Assembly (NCBI GenBank): GCA_964036315.1
Contig: OZ038509.1
Coordinates: 29,280,968 to 29,344,967 of the forward strand
Reading direction: 5' to 3'
DNA: 64,000 bases
From: Acanthosepion esculentum
Taxonomy: Eukaryota > Mollusca > Cephalopoda > Sepiida > Sepiidae
Made by a program: the position numbers and the translations under genes. The notes under the pieces were generated by a model. That model was given only the letters and a program-made list of their open reading frames with translations. It was not told the DNA's origin and made no database searches. This document shows positions 11,047 through 25,133 of this stretch, piece by piece. Within the stretch, counting starts at the first letter, position 1. Each line of letters begins with the position of its first letter.

Positions 11047-11263
11047 ATCGATCAGATAATATTGTTTCTGACAATTTCCAACAGTTTATACAAAGTTTTA
11101 TTGCAAATATTAAGTTTTACAAACTTTTGAAAAATATTGAATTTTCAATGCAAAAGTAAGCATTTCAAGCTAGTTTTTCAACGTTAAACACGGTAATTTC
11201 AAATGTGAATATGCAGTTTGAAATCATTAGAAAACCAATAAAATTATTGAGAATCGATATGGT
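11047..11263 (+). repeat. Hybrid monomer, A centre with B 3' part
   Basis: This 217-bp copy begins with the rare gataatattgtttctg allele. It has the type A centre (gtaagcatttcaagctag) but the type B 3' part (aaatgtg, gcag) and gagaatcg. It is the reciprocal hybrid and recurs at about 42,260, 44,640, 46,375, 48,760, 57,850, 58,935 and 63,050. It always follows a copy with the aacgataaacac allele, so the two copies move together. Confidence 0.85.
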
Positions 11264-11480
11264 ATCGATCAGAAAATATTGTTTCTGACAATTTCCAACA
11301 GTTTATAAAAAGTTTTATTGCAAATATTAAGTTTTACAAACTTTTAAAAAATATTGAATTTTCAATGCAAAAGTAAGCATTTCAAGCTAGTTTTTCAACG
11401 TTAAACACGGTAATTTCAAATTTGAATATGCTGTTTGAAATCATTAGAAAACCAATAAAATTATTGAAAATCGATATGGC

Positions 11481-12999
11481 ATCGATCAGAAAATATTGTT
11501 TTTGACTATTTCCAACAGTTTACACAAAGTTTTATTGCAAATATTAAGTTTTACAAAGTTTTGAAAAATATTGAAATTTCAATGCAAAAGTAAGCATTTC
11601 AAGCTAGTTTTTCAACGATAAACACGGTAATTTCAAATTTGAATATGCTGTTTGAAATCATTAGAAAACCAATAAAATTATTGAAAATCGATATGGTATC
11701 GATCAGAAAATATTGTTTCTGACAATTTCCAACAGTTTATACAAAGTTTTATTGCAAATATTAAGTTTTACAAACTTTTGAAAAATATTGAAATTTCAAT
11801 GCAAAAGCAAGCAATTCAAGCTACTTTTCATCGTTAAACACGGTAATTTCAAATGTGAATATGCAGTTTGAAATCATTAGAAAACCAATAAAATTATTGA
11901 AAATCGATATGGTATCGATCAGAAAATATTGTTTTTGACAATTTCCAACAGTTTACACAAAGTTTTATTGCAAATATTAAGTTTTACAAACTTTTGAAAA
12001 ATATTGAAATTTCAATGCAAAAGTAAGCATTTCAAGCTAGTTTTTCAACGTTAAACACGGTAATTTCAAATTTGAATATGCTGTTTGAAATCATTAGAAA
12101 ACCAATAAAATTATTGAAAATCGATATGGTATCGATCAGAAAATATTGTTTCTGACAATTTCCAACAGTTTACACAAAGTTTTATTGCAAATATTAAGTT
12201 TTACAAACTTTTGAAAAATATTGAAATTTCAATGCAAAAGTAAGCATTTCAAGCTAGTTTTTCAACGTTAAACACGGTAATTTCAAATTTGAATATGCTG
12301 TTTGAAATCATTAGAAAACCAATAAAATTATTGAAAATCGATATGGTATCGATCAGAAAATATTGTTTTTGACAATTTCCAACAGTTTACACAAAGTTTT
12401 ATTGCAAATATTAAGTTTTACAAACTTTTGAAAAATATTGAAATTTCAATGCAAAAGCAAGCAATTCAAGCTACATTTCAACGTTAAACTCGGTAATTTC
12501 AAATGTGAATATGCAGTTTGAAATCATTAGAAAACCAATAAAATTATTGAGAATCGATATGGTATCGATCAGAAAATATAGTTTTTGACAATTTCCAACA
12601 GTTTACACAAAGTTTTATTGCAAATATTAAGTTTTACAAACTTTTGAAAAATATTGAATTTTCAATGCAAAAGTAAGCATTTCAAGCTAGTTTTTCAACG
12701 TTAAAACACGGTAATTTCAAATTTGAATATGCTGTTTGAAATCATTAGAAAACCAATAAAATTATTGAAAATCGATATGGTATCGATCAGAAAATATTGT
12801 TTTTGACTATTTCCAACAGTTTACACAAAGTTTTAATGCAAATATTAAGTTTTACAAAGTTTTGAAAAATATTGAAATTTCAATGCAAAAGTAAGCATTT
12901 CAAGCTAGTTTTTCAACGATAAACACGGTAATTTCAAATTTGAATATGCTGTTTGAAATCATTAGAAAACCAATAAAATTATTGAAAATCGATATGGTA
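11481..12999. repeat. 7-monomer block, copy 1 of a 9-mer-spaced repeat
   Basis: Matches 13,433-14,950 at an offset of 1,952 bp, falling to 1,951 after a one-base deletion in the second copy. Shared markers are the extra-A gttaaaacacgg (12,699/14,651), ttttaatgca (12,831/14,782) and the order of tttctg, type A and type B copies. Differences noticed include ttttattgc/ttttaatgc and acacgg/acacgt in the first monomer. Confidence 0.85.
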
Positions 13000-13432
13000 A
13001 CGATCAGAAAATATTGTTTTTGACTATTTCCAACAGTTTACACAAAGTTTTATTGCAAATATTAAGTTTTACAACGTTTTGAAAAATATTGAAATTTCAA
13101 TGCAAAAGTAAGCATTTCAAGCTAGTTTTTCAACGTTAAACACGGTAATTTCAAATTTGAATATGCTGTTTGAAATCATTAGAAAACCAATAAAATTATT
13201 GAAAATCGATATGGTATCGATCAGAAAATATTGTTTTTGACAATTTCCAACAGTTTACACAAAGTTTTATTGCAAATATTAAGTTTTACAAACTTTTGAA
13301 AAATATTGAATTTTCAATGCCAAAGTAAGCATTTCAAGCTAGTTTTTCAACGTTAAACACGGTAATTTCAAATTTGAATATGCTGTTTGAAATCATTAGA
13401 AAACCAATAAAATTATTGAAAATCGATATGGT

Positions 13433-14950
13433 ATCGATCAGAAAATATTGTTTTTGACTATTTCCAACAGTTTACACAAAGTTTTAATGCAAATATTAAG
13501 TTTTACAAAGTTTTGAAAAATATTGAAATTTCAATGCAAAAGTAAGCATTTCAAGCTAGTTTTTCAACGATAAACACGTTAATTTCAAATTTGAATATGC
13601 TGTTTGAAATCATTAGAAAACCAATAAAATTATTGAAAATCGATATGGTATCGATCAGAAAATATTGTTTCTGACAATTTCCAACAGTTTATACAAAGTT
13701 TTATTGCAAATATTAAGTTTTACAAACTTTTGAAAAATATTGAAATTTCAATGCAAAAGCAAGCAATTCAAGCTACTTTTCATCGTTAAACACGGTAATT
13801 TCAAATGTGAATATGCAGTTTGAAATCATTAGAAAACCAATAAAATTATTGAAAATCGATATGGTATCGATCAGAAAATATTGTTTTTGACAATTTCCAA
13901 CAGTTTACACAAAGTTTTATTGCAAATATTAAGTTTTACAAACTTTTGAAAAATATTGAAATTTCAATGCAAAAGTAAGCATTTCAAGCTAGTTTTTCAA
14001 CGTTAAACACGGTAATTTCAAATTTGAATATGCTGTTTGAAATCATTAGAAAACCAATAAAATTATTGAAAATCGATATGGTATCGATCAGAAAATATTG
14101 TTTCTGACAATTTCCAACAGTTTACACAAAGTTTTATTGCAAATATTAAGTTTTACAAACTTTTGAAAAATATTGAAATTTCAATGCAAAAGTAAGCATT
14201 TCAAGCTAGTTTTTCAACGTTAAACACGGTAATTTCAAATTTGAATATGCTGTTTGAAATCATTAGAAAACCAATAAAATTATTGAAAATCGATATGGTA
14301 TCGATCAGAAAATATTGTTTTTGACAATTTCCAACAGTTTACACAAAGTTTTATTGCAAATATTAAGTTTTACAAACTTTTGAAAAATATTGAAATTTCA
14401 ATGCAAAAGCAGCAATTCAAGCTACATTTCAACGTTAAACTCGGTAATTTCAAATGTGAATATGCAGTTTGAAATCATTAGAAAACCAATAAAATTATTG
14501 AGAATCGATATGGTATCGATCAGAAAATATAGTTTTTGACAATTTCCAACAGTTTACACAAAGTTTTATTGCAAATATTAAGTTTTACAAACTTTTGAAA
14601 AATATTGAATTTTCAATGCAAAAGTAAGCATTTCAAGCTAGTTTTTCAACGTTAAAACACGGTAATTTCAAATTTGAATATGCTGTTTGAAATCATTAGA
14701 AAACCAATAAAATTATTGAAAATCGATATGGTATCGATCAGAAAATATTGTTTTTGACTATTTCCAACAGTTTACACAAAGTTTTAATGCAAATATTAAG
14801 TTTTACAAAGTTTTGAAAAATATTGAAATTTCAATGCAAAAGTAAGCATTTCAAGCTAGTTTTTCAACGATAAACACGGTAATTTCAAATTTGAATATGC
14901 TGTTTGAAATCATTAGAAAACCAATAAAATTATTGAAAATCGATATGGTA
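13433..14950. repeat. 7-monomer block, copy 2 of the 9-mer-spaced repeat
   Basis: Second copy of the block at 11,481. It carries a private one-base deletion, gcagcaattc for gcaagcaattc, near 14,410. The first divergent base after the block is the ggtaacg/ggtatcg junction difference. The part at 13,511-14,530 is found a third time at 15,894-16,914. Confidence 0.85.
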
Positions 14951-15893
14951 TCGATCAGATAATATTGTTTCTGAAAATTTCCAACAGTTTATACAAAGTT
15001 TTATAGCAAATATTAAGTTTTACAAACTTTTGAAAAATATTGAAATTTCAATGCAAAAGCAAGCAATTCAAGCTACTTTTCATCGTTAAACACGGTAATT
15101 TCAAATGTGAATATGCAGTTTGAAATCATTAGAAAACCAATAAAATTATTGAGAATCGATATGGTATCGATCAGAAAATATTGTTTTTGACAATTTCCAA
15201 CAGTTTACACAAAGTTTTATTGCAAATATTAAGTTTTACAAACTTTTGAAAAATATTGAATTTTCAATGCAAAAGTAAGCATTTCAAGCTAGTTTTTCAA
15301 CGTTAAACACGGTAATTTCAAATTTGAATATGCTGTTTGAAATCATTAGAAAACCAATAAAATTATTGAAAATCGATATGGTACCGATCAGAAAATATTG
15401 TTTTTGACAATTTCCAACAGTTTACACAAAGTTTTATTGCAAATATTAAGTTTTACAAAGTTTTGAAAAATATTGAAACTTCAATGCAAATGTAAGCATT
15501 TCAAGCTAGTTTTTCAACGTTAAACACGGTAATTTCAAATTTGAATATGCTGTTTGAAATCATTAGAAAACCAATAAAATTATTGAAAATCGATATGGTA
15601 TCGATCAGAAAATATTGTTTTTGACTATTTCCAACAGTTTACAGAAAGTTTTATTGCAAATATTAAGTTTTACAAACTTTTGAAAAACATTGAAATTTCA
15701 ATGCAAAAGCAAGCAATTCAAGCTACTTTTCAACGTTAAACTCGGTAATTTCAAATGTGAATATGCAGTTTGAAATCATTAGAAAACCAATAAAATTATT
15801 GAGAATCGATATGGTATCGATCAGAAAATATTGTTTTTGACAATTTCCAACAGTTTACACAAAGTTTTATTGCAAATATTAAGTTTTACAAAC

Positions 15894-16914
15894 TTTTGAA
15901 AAATATTGAAATTTCAATGCAAAAGTAAGCATTTCAAGCTAGTTTTTCAACGATAAACACGTTAATTTCAAATTTGAATATGCTGTTTGAAATCATTAGA
16001 AAACCAATAAAATTATTGAAAATCGATATGGTATCGATCAGAAAATATTGTTTCTGACAATTTCCAACAGTTTATACAAAGTTTTATTGCAAATATTAAG
16101 TTTTACAAACTTTTGAAAATTATTGAAATTTCAATGCAAAAGCAAGCAATTCAAGCTACTTTTCATCGTTAAACACGGTAATTTCAAATGTGAATATGCA
16201 GTTTGAAATCATTAGAAAACCAATAAAATTATTGAAAATCGATATGGTATCGATCAGAAAATATTGTTTTTGACAATTTCCAACAGTTTACACAAAGTTT
16301 TATTGCAAATATTAAGTTTTACAAACTTTTGAAAAATATTGAAATTTCAATGCAAAAGTAAGCATTTCAAGCTAGTTTTTCAACGTTAAACACGGTAATT
16401 TCAAATTTGAATATGCTGTTTGAAATCATTAGAAAACCAATAAAATTATTGAAAATCGATATGGTATCGATCAGAAAATATTGTTTCTGACAATTTCCAA
16501 CAGTTTACACAAAGTTTTATTGCAAATATTAAGTTTTACAAACTTTTGAATAATATTGAAATTTCAATGCAAAAGTAAGCATTTCAAGCTAGTTTTTCAA
16601 CGTTAAACACGGTAATTTCAAATTTGAATATGCTGTTTGAAATCATTAGAAAACCAATAAAATTATTGAAAATCGATATGGTATCGATCAGAAAATATTG
16701 TTTTTGACAATTTCCAACAGTTTACACAAAGTTTTATTGCAAATATTAAGTTTTACAAACTTTTGAAAAATATTGAAATTTCAATGCAAAAGCAAGCAAT
16801 TCAAGCTACATTTCAACGTTAAACTCGGTAATTTCAAATGTGAATATGCAGTTTGAAATCATTAGAAAACCAATAAAATTATTGAGAATCGATATGGTAT
16901 CGATCAGAAAATAT
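15894..16914. repeat. Third copy of ~1.0 kb from the 11-16 kb block
   Basis: Matches 13,511-14,530 at an offset of 2,383-2,384 bp (11 monomers) and therefore also 11,559-12,579. Shared markers are aacgataaacacgtt (13,566/15,949) and the sequence of tttctg, catcg and ctacattt copies. Private changes include gaaaattattg near 16,106 and gaataatattg near 16,548. Confidence 0.82.
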
Positions 16915-19900
16915 TGTTTTTGACAATTTCCAACAGTTTACACAAAGTTTTATTGCAAATATTAAGTTTTACAAACTTTTGAAAAATATTGAAATTTCAA
17001 TGCAAAAGTAAGCATTTCAAGCTAGTTTTTCAACGTTAAACACGGTAATTTCAAATTTGAATATGCTGTTTGAAATCATTAGAAAACCAATAAAATTATT
17101 GAAAATCGATATGGTATCGATCAGAAAATATTGTTTTTGACAATTTCCAACAGTTTACACAAAGTTTTATTGCAAATATTAAGTTTTACAAAGTTTTGAA
17201 AAATATAGAAATTTCAATGCAAATGTAAGCATTTCAAGCTAGTTTTTCAACGTTAAACACGGTAATTTCAAATTTGAATATGCTGTTTGAAATCATTAGA
17301 AAACCAATAAAATTATTGATAATCGATATGGTATCGATCAGAAAATATTGTTTTTGACTATTTCCAACAGTTTACACAAAGTTTTATTGCAAATATTAAG
17401 TTTTACACACTTTTGAAAAATATTGAATTTTCAATGCAAAAGTAAGCATTTCAAGCTAGTTTTTCAACGTTAAACACGGTAATTTCAAATTTGAATATGC
17501 TGTTTGAAATCATTAGAAAACCAATAAAATTATTGAAAATCGATATGGTATCGATCAGAAAATATTGTTTTTGACAATTTCCAACAGTTTACACAAAGTT
17601 TTATTGCAAATATTAAGTTTTACAAACTTTTGAAAATATTGAATTTTCAATGCAAAAGTAAGCATTTCAAGCTAGTTTTTCAACGTTAAACACGCTAATT
17701 TCAAATTTGAATATGCTGTTTGAAATCATTAGAAATCCAATAAAATTATTGAAAATCGATATGGTATCGATCAGAAAATATTGTTTTTGACAATTTCCAA
17801 CAGTTTATACAAAGTTTTATTGCAAATATTAAGTTTTACAAAGTTTTGAAAAATATTGAATTTTCAATGCAAAAGTAAGCATTTCAAGCTAGTTTTTCAA
17901 CGTTAAACACGGTAATTTCAAATTTGAATATGCTGTTTGAAATCATTAGAAAACGAATAAAATTATTGAAAATCGATATGGTATCGATCAGAAAATATTG
18001 TTTTTGACAATTTCCAACAGTTTACACAAAGTTTTATTGCAAATATTAAGTTTTACACACTTTTGAAAAATATTGAATTTTCAATGCAAAAGTAAGCATT
18101 TCAAGCTAGTTTTTCAACGTTAAACACGGTAATTTCAAATTTGAATATGCTGTTTGAAATCATTAGAAAACCAATAAAATTATTGAAAATCGATATGGTA
18201 TCGATCAGAAAATATTGTTTTTGACAATTTCCAACAGTTTATAAAAAGTTTCATTGCAAATATTAAGTTTTAGAAACTTTTGAAAAATATTGAAATTTCA
18301 ATGCAAAAGCAAGCAATTCAAGCTACTTTTCAACGTTAACCACGGTAATTTTAAATGTGAATATGCAGTTTGAAATCATTAGAAAACCAATAAAATTATT
18401 GAAAATCGATATGGTATCGATCAGAAAATATTGTTTTTGACAATTTCCAACAGTTTACACAAAGTTTTATTGCAAATATTAAGTTTTACAAACTTTTGAA
18501 AAATATTGAATTTTCAATGCAAAAGTAAGCATTTCAAGCTAGTTTTTCAACGTTAAACACGGTAATTTCAAATTTGAATATGCTGTTTGAAATCATTAGA
18601 AAACCAATAAAATTATTGAAAATAGATATGGTAACGATCAGAAAATATTGTTTTTGACAATTTCCAACAGTTTACACAAAGTTTTATTGCAAATATTAAG
18701 TTTTACAAAGTTTTGAAAAATGTTGAAATTTCAATGCAAAAGTAAGCATTTCAAGCTAGTTTTTCAACGTTAAACACGGTAATTTCAAATTTGAATATGC
18801 TGTTTGAAATCATTAGAAAACCAATAAAATTATTGAAAATCGATATGGTATCGATCAGAAAATATTGTTTTTGACAATTTCCAACAGTTTATACAAAGTT
18901 TTATTGCAAATATTAAGTTTTACAAAGATTTGAAAAATATTGAAATTTCAATGCAAAAGTAAGCATTTCAAGCTAGTTTTTCAACGATAAACACGTTAAT
19001 TTCAAATTTGAATATGCTGTTTGAAATCATTAGAAAACCAATAAAATTATTGAAAATCGATATGGTAACGATCAGAAAATATTGTTTTTGACTATTTCCA
19101 ACAGTTTACACAAAGTTTTATTGCAAATATTAAGTTTTACAAAGTTTTGAAAAATATTGAAATTTCAATGCAAAAGTAAGCATTTCAAGCTAGTTTTTCA
19201 ACGTTAAACACGGTAATTTCAAATTTGAATATGCTGTTTGAAATCATTAGAAAACCAATAAAATTATTGAAAATCGATATGGTATCGATCAGAAAATATT
19301 GTTTTTGACTATTTCCAACAGTTTATACAAAGTTTTATTGCAAATATTAAGTTTTACAAACTTTTGAAAAATATTGAAATTTCAATGCAAAAGCAAGCAA
19401 TTCAAGCTACTTTTCAACGTTAAACACGGTAATTTCAAATGTGAATATGCAGTTTGAAATCATTAGAAAACCAATAAAATTATTGAAAATCGATATGGTA
19501 TCGATCAGAAAATATTGTTTTTGACAATTTCCAACAGTTTACACAAAGTTTTATTGCAAATATTAAGTTTTACAAACTTTTGAAAAATATTGAATTTTCA
19601 ATGCAAAAGTAAGCATTTCAAGCTAGTTTTTCAACGTTAAACACGGTAATTTCAAATTTGAATATGCTGTTTGAAATCATTAGAAAACCAATAAAATTAT
19701 TGAAAATCGATATGGTATCGATCAGAAAATATTGTTTTTGACTATTTCCAACAGTTTACACAAAGTTTTATTGCAAATATTAAGTTTTAAAAATTTTGAA
19801 AAATATTGAAATTTCAATGCAAAAGTAAGCATTTCAAGCTAGTTTTTCAACGATAAACACGTTAATTTCAAATTTGAATATGCTGTTTGAAATCATTAGA

Positions 19901-20475
19901 AAACCAATAAAATTATTGAAAATCGATATGGTATCGATCAGAAAATATTGTATATGACAATTTCCAACAGTTTACACAAAGTTTTATTGCAAATATTAAG
20001 TTTTACAAAGTTTTGAAAAATATTGAAATTTCAATGCAAAAGTAAGCATTTCAAGCTAGTTTTTCAACGTTAAACACGGTAATTTCAAATTTGAATATGC
20101 TGTTTGAAATCATTAGAAAACGAATAAAATTATTGAAAATCGATATGGTATCGATCAGAAAATATTGTTTTTGACAATTTCCAACAGTTTACACAAAGTT
20201 TTATTGCAAATATTAAGTTTTACAAAGTTTTGAAAAATATTGAAATTTCAATGCAAAAGTAAGCATTTCAAGCTAGTTTTTCAACGTTAAACACGGTAAT
20301 TTCAAATTTGAATATGCTGTTTGAAATCATTAGAAAACCAATAAAATTATTGAAAATCGATATGGTATCGATCAGAAAATATTGTTTTTGACAATTTCCA
20401 ACAGTTTACACAAAGTTTTATTGCAAATATTAAGTTTTACAAAGTTTTGAAAAATATAGAAATTTCAATGCAAAT

Positions 20476-21255
20476 GTAAGCATTTCAAGCTAGTTTTTCA
20501 ACGTTAAACACGGTAATTTCAAATTTGAATATGCTGTTTGAAATCATTAGAAAACCAATAAAATTATTGAAAATCGATATGGTATCGATCAGAAAATATT
20601 GTTTTTGACTATATCCAACAGTTTATACAAAGTTTTATTGCAAATATTATGTTTTACAAACTTTTGAAAAATATTGAAATTTCAATGCAAAAGCAAGCAA
20701 TTCAAGCTACTTTTCAACGTTAAACACGGTAATTTCAAATGTGAATATGCAGTTTGAAATCATTAGAAAACCAATAAAATTATTGAAAATCGATATGGTA
20801 TCGATCAGAAAATATTGTTTTTGACAATTTCCAACAGTTTACACAAAGTTTTATTGCAAATATTAAGTTTTACAAAGTTTTGAAAAATATTGAATTTTCA
20901 ATGCAAAAGTAAGCATTTCAAGCTAGTTTTTCAACGTTAAACACGGTAGTTTAAAATTTGAATATGCTGTTTGAAATCATTAGAAAACCAATAAAATTAT
21001 TGAAAATCGATATGGTATCGATCAGAAAATATTGTTTTTGACTATTTCCAACAGTTTATAAAAAGTTTTATTGCAAATATTAAGTTTTACAAACTTTTGA
21101 AAAATATTGAAATTTCAATGCAAAAGCAAGCAATTCAAGCTACTTTTCATCGTTAAACACGGTAATTTCAAATGTGAATATGCAGTTTGAAATCATTAGA
21201 AAACCAATAAAATTATTGAAAATCGATATGGTATCGATCAGAAAATATTGTTTTT
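20476..21255. repeat. 780-bp block, copy 1 (6-mer spacing)
   Basis: Matches 21,776-22,555 at an offset of 1,300 bp (six monomers). The shared rare markers are gactatatcc with tttatac and attatgttttac, followed by the ggtagtttaaaattt copy and the tttataaaaag copy. About four differences are visible (acaaag/acaaac, gaaaacc/gaaaaac, catcg/caacg, cattag/cgttag). Confidence 0.8.
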
Positions 21256-21775
21256 TACAATTTCCAACAGTTTACACAAAGTTTTATTGCAAATATTAAG
21301 TTTTACAAAGTTTTGAAAAATATTGAAATTTCAATGCAAAAGTAAGCATTTCAAGCTAGTTTTTCAACGTTAAACACGGTAATTTCAAATTTGAATATGC
21401 TGTTTGAAATCATTAGAAAACCAATAAAATTATTGAAAATCGATATGGTATCGATCAGAAAATATTGTTTTTGACAATTTCCAACAGTTTACACAAAGTT
21501 TTATTGCAAATATTAAGTTTTACAAAGTTTTGAAAAATATAGAAATTTCAATGCAAAAGTAAGCATTTCAAGCTAGTTTTTCAACGTTAAACACGGTAAT
21601 TTCAAATTTGAATATGCTGTTTGAAATCATTAGAAAACCAATAAAATTATTGAAAATCGATATGGTATCGATCAGAAAATATTGTTTTTGACTATTTCCA
21701 ACAGTTTACACAAAGTTTTATTGCAAATATTAAGTTTTACAAACTTTTGAAAAATATTGAATTTTCAATGCAAAA

Positions 21776-22555
21776 GTAAGCATTTCAAGCTAGTTTTTCA
21801 ACGTTAAACACGGTAATTTCAAATTTGAATATGCTGTTTGAAATCATTAGAAAACCAATAAAATTATTGAAAATCGATATGGTATCGATCAGAAAATATT
21901 GTTTTTGACTATATCCAACAGTTTATACAAAGTTTTATTGCAAATATTATGTTTTACAAACTTTTGAAAAATATTGAAATTTCAATGCAAAAGCAAGCAA
22001 TTCAAGCTACTTTTCAACGTTAAACACGGTAATTTCAAATGTGAATATGCAGTTTGAAATCATTAGAAAACCAATAAAATTATTGAAAATCGATATGGTA
22101 TCGATCAGAAAATATTGTTTTTGACAATTTCCAACAGTTTACACAAAGTTTTATTGCAAATATTAAGTTTTACAAACTTTTGAAAAATATTGAATTTTCA
22201 ATGCAAAAGTAAGCATTTCAAGCTAGTTTTTCAACGTTAAACACGGTAGTTTAAAATTTGAATATGCTGTTTGAAATCATTAGAAAAACAATAAAATTAT
22301 TGAAAATCGATATGGTATCGATCAGAAAATATTGTTTTTGACTATTTCCAACAGTTTATAAAAAGTTTTATTGCAAATATTAAGTTTTACAAACTTTTGA
22401 AAAATATTGAAATTTCAATGCAAAAGCAAGCAATTCAAGCTACTTTTCAACGTTAAACACGGTAATTTCAAATGTGAATATGCAGTTTGAAATCGTTAGA
22501 AAACCAATAAAATTATTGAAAATCGATATGGTATCGATCAGAAAATATTGTTTTT
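21776..22555. repeat. 780-bp block, copy 2 (6-mer spacing)
   Basis: Second copy of the block at 20,476. Its last two monomers are themselves duplicated in tandem just downstream. The same series of alleles (gactatatcc, ggtagttt with gaaaaac, tttataaaaag) reappears in the 12-mer units near 51.4 and 54.0 kb, so this block and the 51-56 kb region share ancestry. Confidence 0.8.
22100..22532. repeat. 433-bp dimer, tandem copy 1
   Basis: A two-monomer unit: a 217-bp type A copy with ggtagtttaaaattt and gaaaaacaataaa, followed by a 216-bp type B copy with gactat, tttataaaaag and gaaatcgttag. It is followed directly by an apparently identical second dimer, indicating a very recent duplication. Confidence 0.88.
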
Positions 22556-22965
22556 GACAATTTCCAACAGTTTACACAAAGTTTTATTGCAAATATTAAG
22601 TTTTACAAACTTTTGAAAAATATTGAATTTTCAATGCAAAAGTAAGCATTTCAAGCTAGTTTTTCAACGTTAAACACGGTAGTTTAAAATTTGAATATGC
22701 TGTTTGAAATCATTAGAAAAACAATAAAATTATTGAAAATCGATATGGTATCGATCAGAAAATATTGTTTTTGACTATTTCCAACAGTTTATAAAAAGTT
22801 TTATTGCAAATATTAAGTTTTACAAACTTTTGAAAAATATTGAAATTTCAATGCAAAAGCAAGCAATTCAAGCTACTTTTCAACGTTAAACACGGTAATT
22901 TCAAATGTGAATATGCAGTTTGAAATCGTTAGAAAACCAATAAAATTATTGAAAATCGATATGGT
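22533..22965. repeat. 433-bp dimer, tandem copy 2
   Basis: I found no difference from 22,100-22,532 when reading the diagnostic sites of both monomers. Related dimers, with small changes, lie near 51.59, 52.22, 54.18 and 54.82 kb. Confidence 0.88.
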
Positions 22966-24217
22966 ATCGATCAGAAAATATTGTTTTTGACAATTTCCAA
23001 CAGTTTACACAAAGTTTTATTGCAAATATTAAGTTTTACAAAGTTTTGAAAAATATTGAAATTTCCATGCAAAAGTAAGCATTTCAAGCAAGTTTTTCAA
23101 CGTTAAACACGGTAATTTCAAATTTGAATATGCTGTTTGAAATCATTAGAAAACCAATAAAATTATTCAAAATCGATATGGTATCGATCAGAAAATATTG
23201 TTTTTGACAATTTCCAACAGTTTACACAAAGTTTTATTGCAAATATTAAGTTTTACAAAGTTTTGAAAAATATAGAAATTTCAATGCAAAAGTAAGCATT
23301 TCAAGCTAGTTTTTCAACGTTAAACACGGTAATTTCAAATTTGAATATGCTGTTTGAAATCATTAGAAAACCAATAAAATTATTGAAAATCGATATGTTA
23401 TCGATCAGAAAATATTGTTTTTGACTATTTCCAACAGTTTACACAAAGTTTTATTGCAAATATTAAGTTTTACAAACTTTTGAAAAATATTGAATTTTCA
23501 ATGCAAAAGTAAGCATTTCAAGCTAGTTTTTCAACGTTAAACACGGTAATTTCAAATTTGAATATGCTGTTTGAAATCATTAGAAAAACAATAAAATTAT
23601 TGAAAATCGATATGGTATCGATCAGAAAATATTGTTTTTGACAATTTCCAACAGTTTATACAAAGTTTTATTGCAAATATTAAGTTTTACAAAGTTTTGA
23701 AAAATATTGAATTTTCAATGCAAAAGTAAGCATTTCAAGTTAGTTTTTCAACGTTAAACACGGTAATTTCAAATTTGAATATGCTGTATAAATCATTAGA
23801 AAACCAATAAAATTATTGAAAATCGATATGGTATCGATCAGAAAATATTGTTTTTGACAATTTCCAACAGTTTACACAAAGTTTTATTGCAAATAATAAG
23901 TTTTACAAAGTTTTGAAAAATATTGAAATTTCAATGCAAAAGTAAGCATTTCAAGCTAGTTTTTCAACGTTAAACACGGTAATTTCAAATTTTAATATGC
24001 TGTTTGAAATCATTAGAAAAACAATAAAAGTATTGAAAATCGATATGGCATCGATCAGAAAATATTGTTTTTGACTATTTCCAACAGTTTATAAAAAGTT
24101 TTATTGCAAATATTAAGTTTTACAAACTTTTGAAAAATATTGAAATTTCAATGCAAAAGCAAGCAATTCAAGCTACTTTTCAACGTTAAACACGGTAATT
24201 TCAAATGTGAATATGCC

Positions 24218-25120
24218 GTTTGAAATCATTAGAAAACCAATAAAATTATTGAAAATCGATATGGTATCGATCAGAAAATATTGTTTTTGACTATTTCCAA
24301 CAGTTTACACAAAGTTTTATTGCAAATATTAAGTTTTACAAACTTTTGAAAAATATTGAAATTTCAATGCAAAAGTAAGCATTTCAAGCTAGTTTTTCAA
24401 CGTTAAACACGGTAATTTCAAATTTGAATATGCTGTTTGAAATCATTAGAAAACCAATAAAATTATTGAAAATCGATATGGTATCGATCAGAAAATATTG
24501 TTTCTGACAATTTCCAACAGTTTATACAAAGTTTTATTGCAAATATTAAGTTTTACAAACTTTTGAAAAATATTGAATTTTCAATGCAAAAGTAAGCATT
24601 TCAAGATAGTTTTTCAACGTTAAACACGGTAATTTCAAATTTGAATATGCTGTTTGAAATCATTAGAAAACCAATAAAATTATTGAGAATCGATATGGTA
24701 TCGATCAGAAAATATTGTTTTTGACAATTTCCAACAGTTTACACAAAGTTTTATTGCAAATATTAAGTTTTACAAAGTTTTGGAAAATATTGAAATTTCA
24801 ATGCAAAAGTAAGCATTTCAAGCTAGTTTTTCAAAGTTAAACACGGTAATTTCAAATTTGAATATGCTGTTCGAAATCATTAGAAAAACAATAAAATTAT
24901 TGAAAATCGATATGGTATCGATCAGAAAATATTGTTTTTGACAATTTCCAACAGTTTACACAAAGTTTTATTGCAAATATTAAGTTTTACAAACTTTTGA
25001 AAAATATTGAATTTTCAATGCAAAAGTAACTATTTCAAGCTAGTTTTTCAACGTTAAACACGGTAATTTCAAATTTTAATATGCTGTTTGAAATCATTAG
25101 AAAACCAATAAAATTATTGA
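24218..25120. repeat. 903-bp block duplicated 7,370 bp away
   Basis: Matches 31,588-32,490 at a constant offset of 7,370 bp (34 monomers). It covers the tttctg/gatagttttt copy and the dimer with gttttggaaaa, ttcaaagtt and gttcgaaatc. No differences were noticed at the sites I compared. Confidence 0.82.
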
Positions 25121-25133
25121 AAATCGATATGGT
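24700..25133. repeat. 434-bp dimer module (ggaaaa/gttcgaa + gtaacta/ttttaat), copy 1
   Basis: The first monomer has gttttggaaaatattg, ttcaaagttaaac and gctgttcgaaatc; the second has gtaactatttc and aaattttaatatg. The module recurs five more times, starting at 25,784, 27,734, 28,168, 32,070 and 32,504. Copies at 25,784, 28,168 and 32,504 share gttctacaaag in place of gttttacaaag, separating two sub-lineages. Confidence 0.88.
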
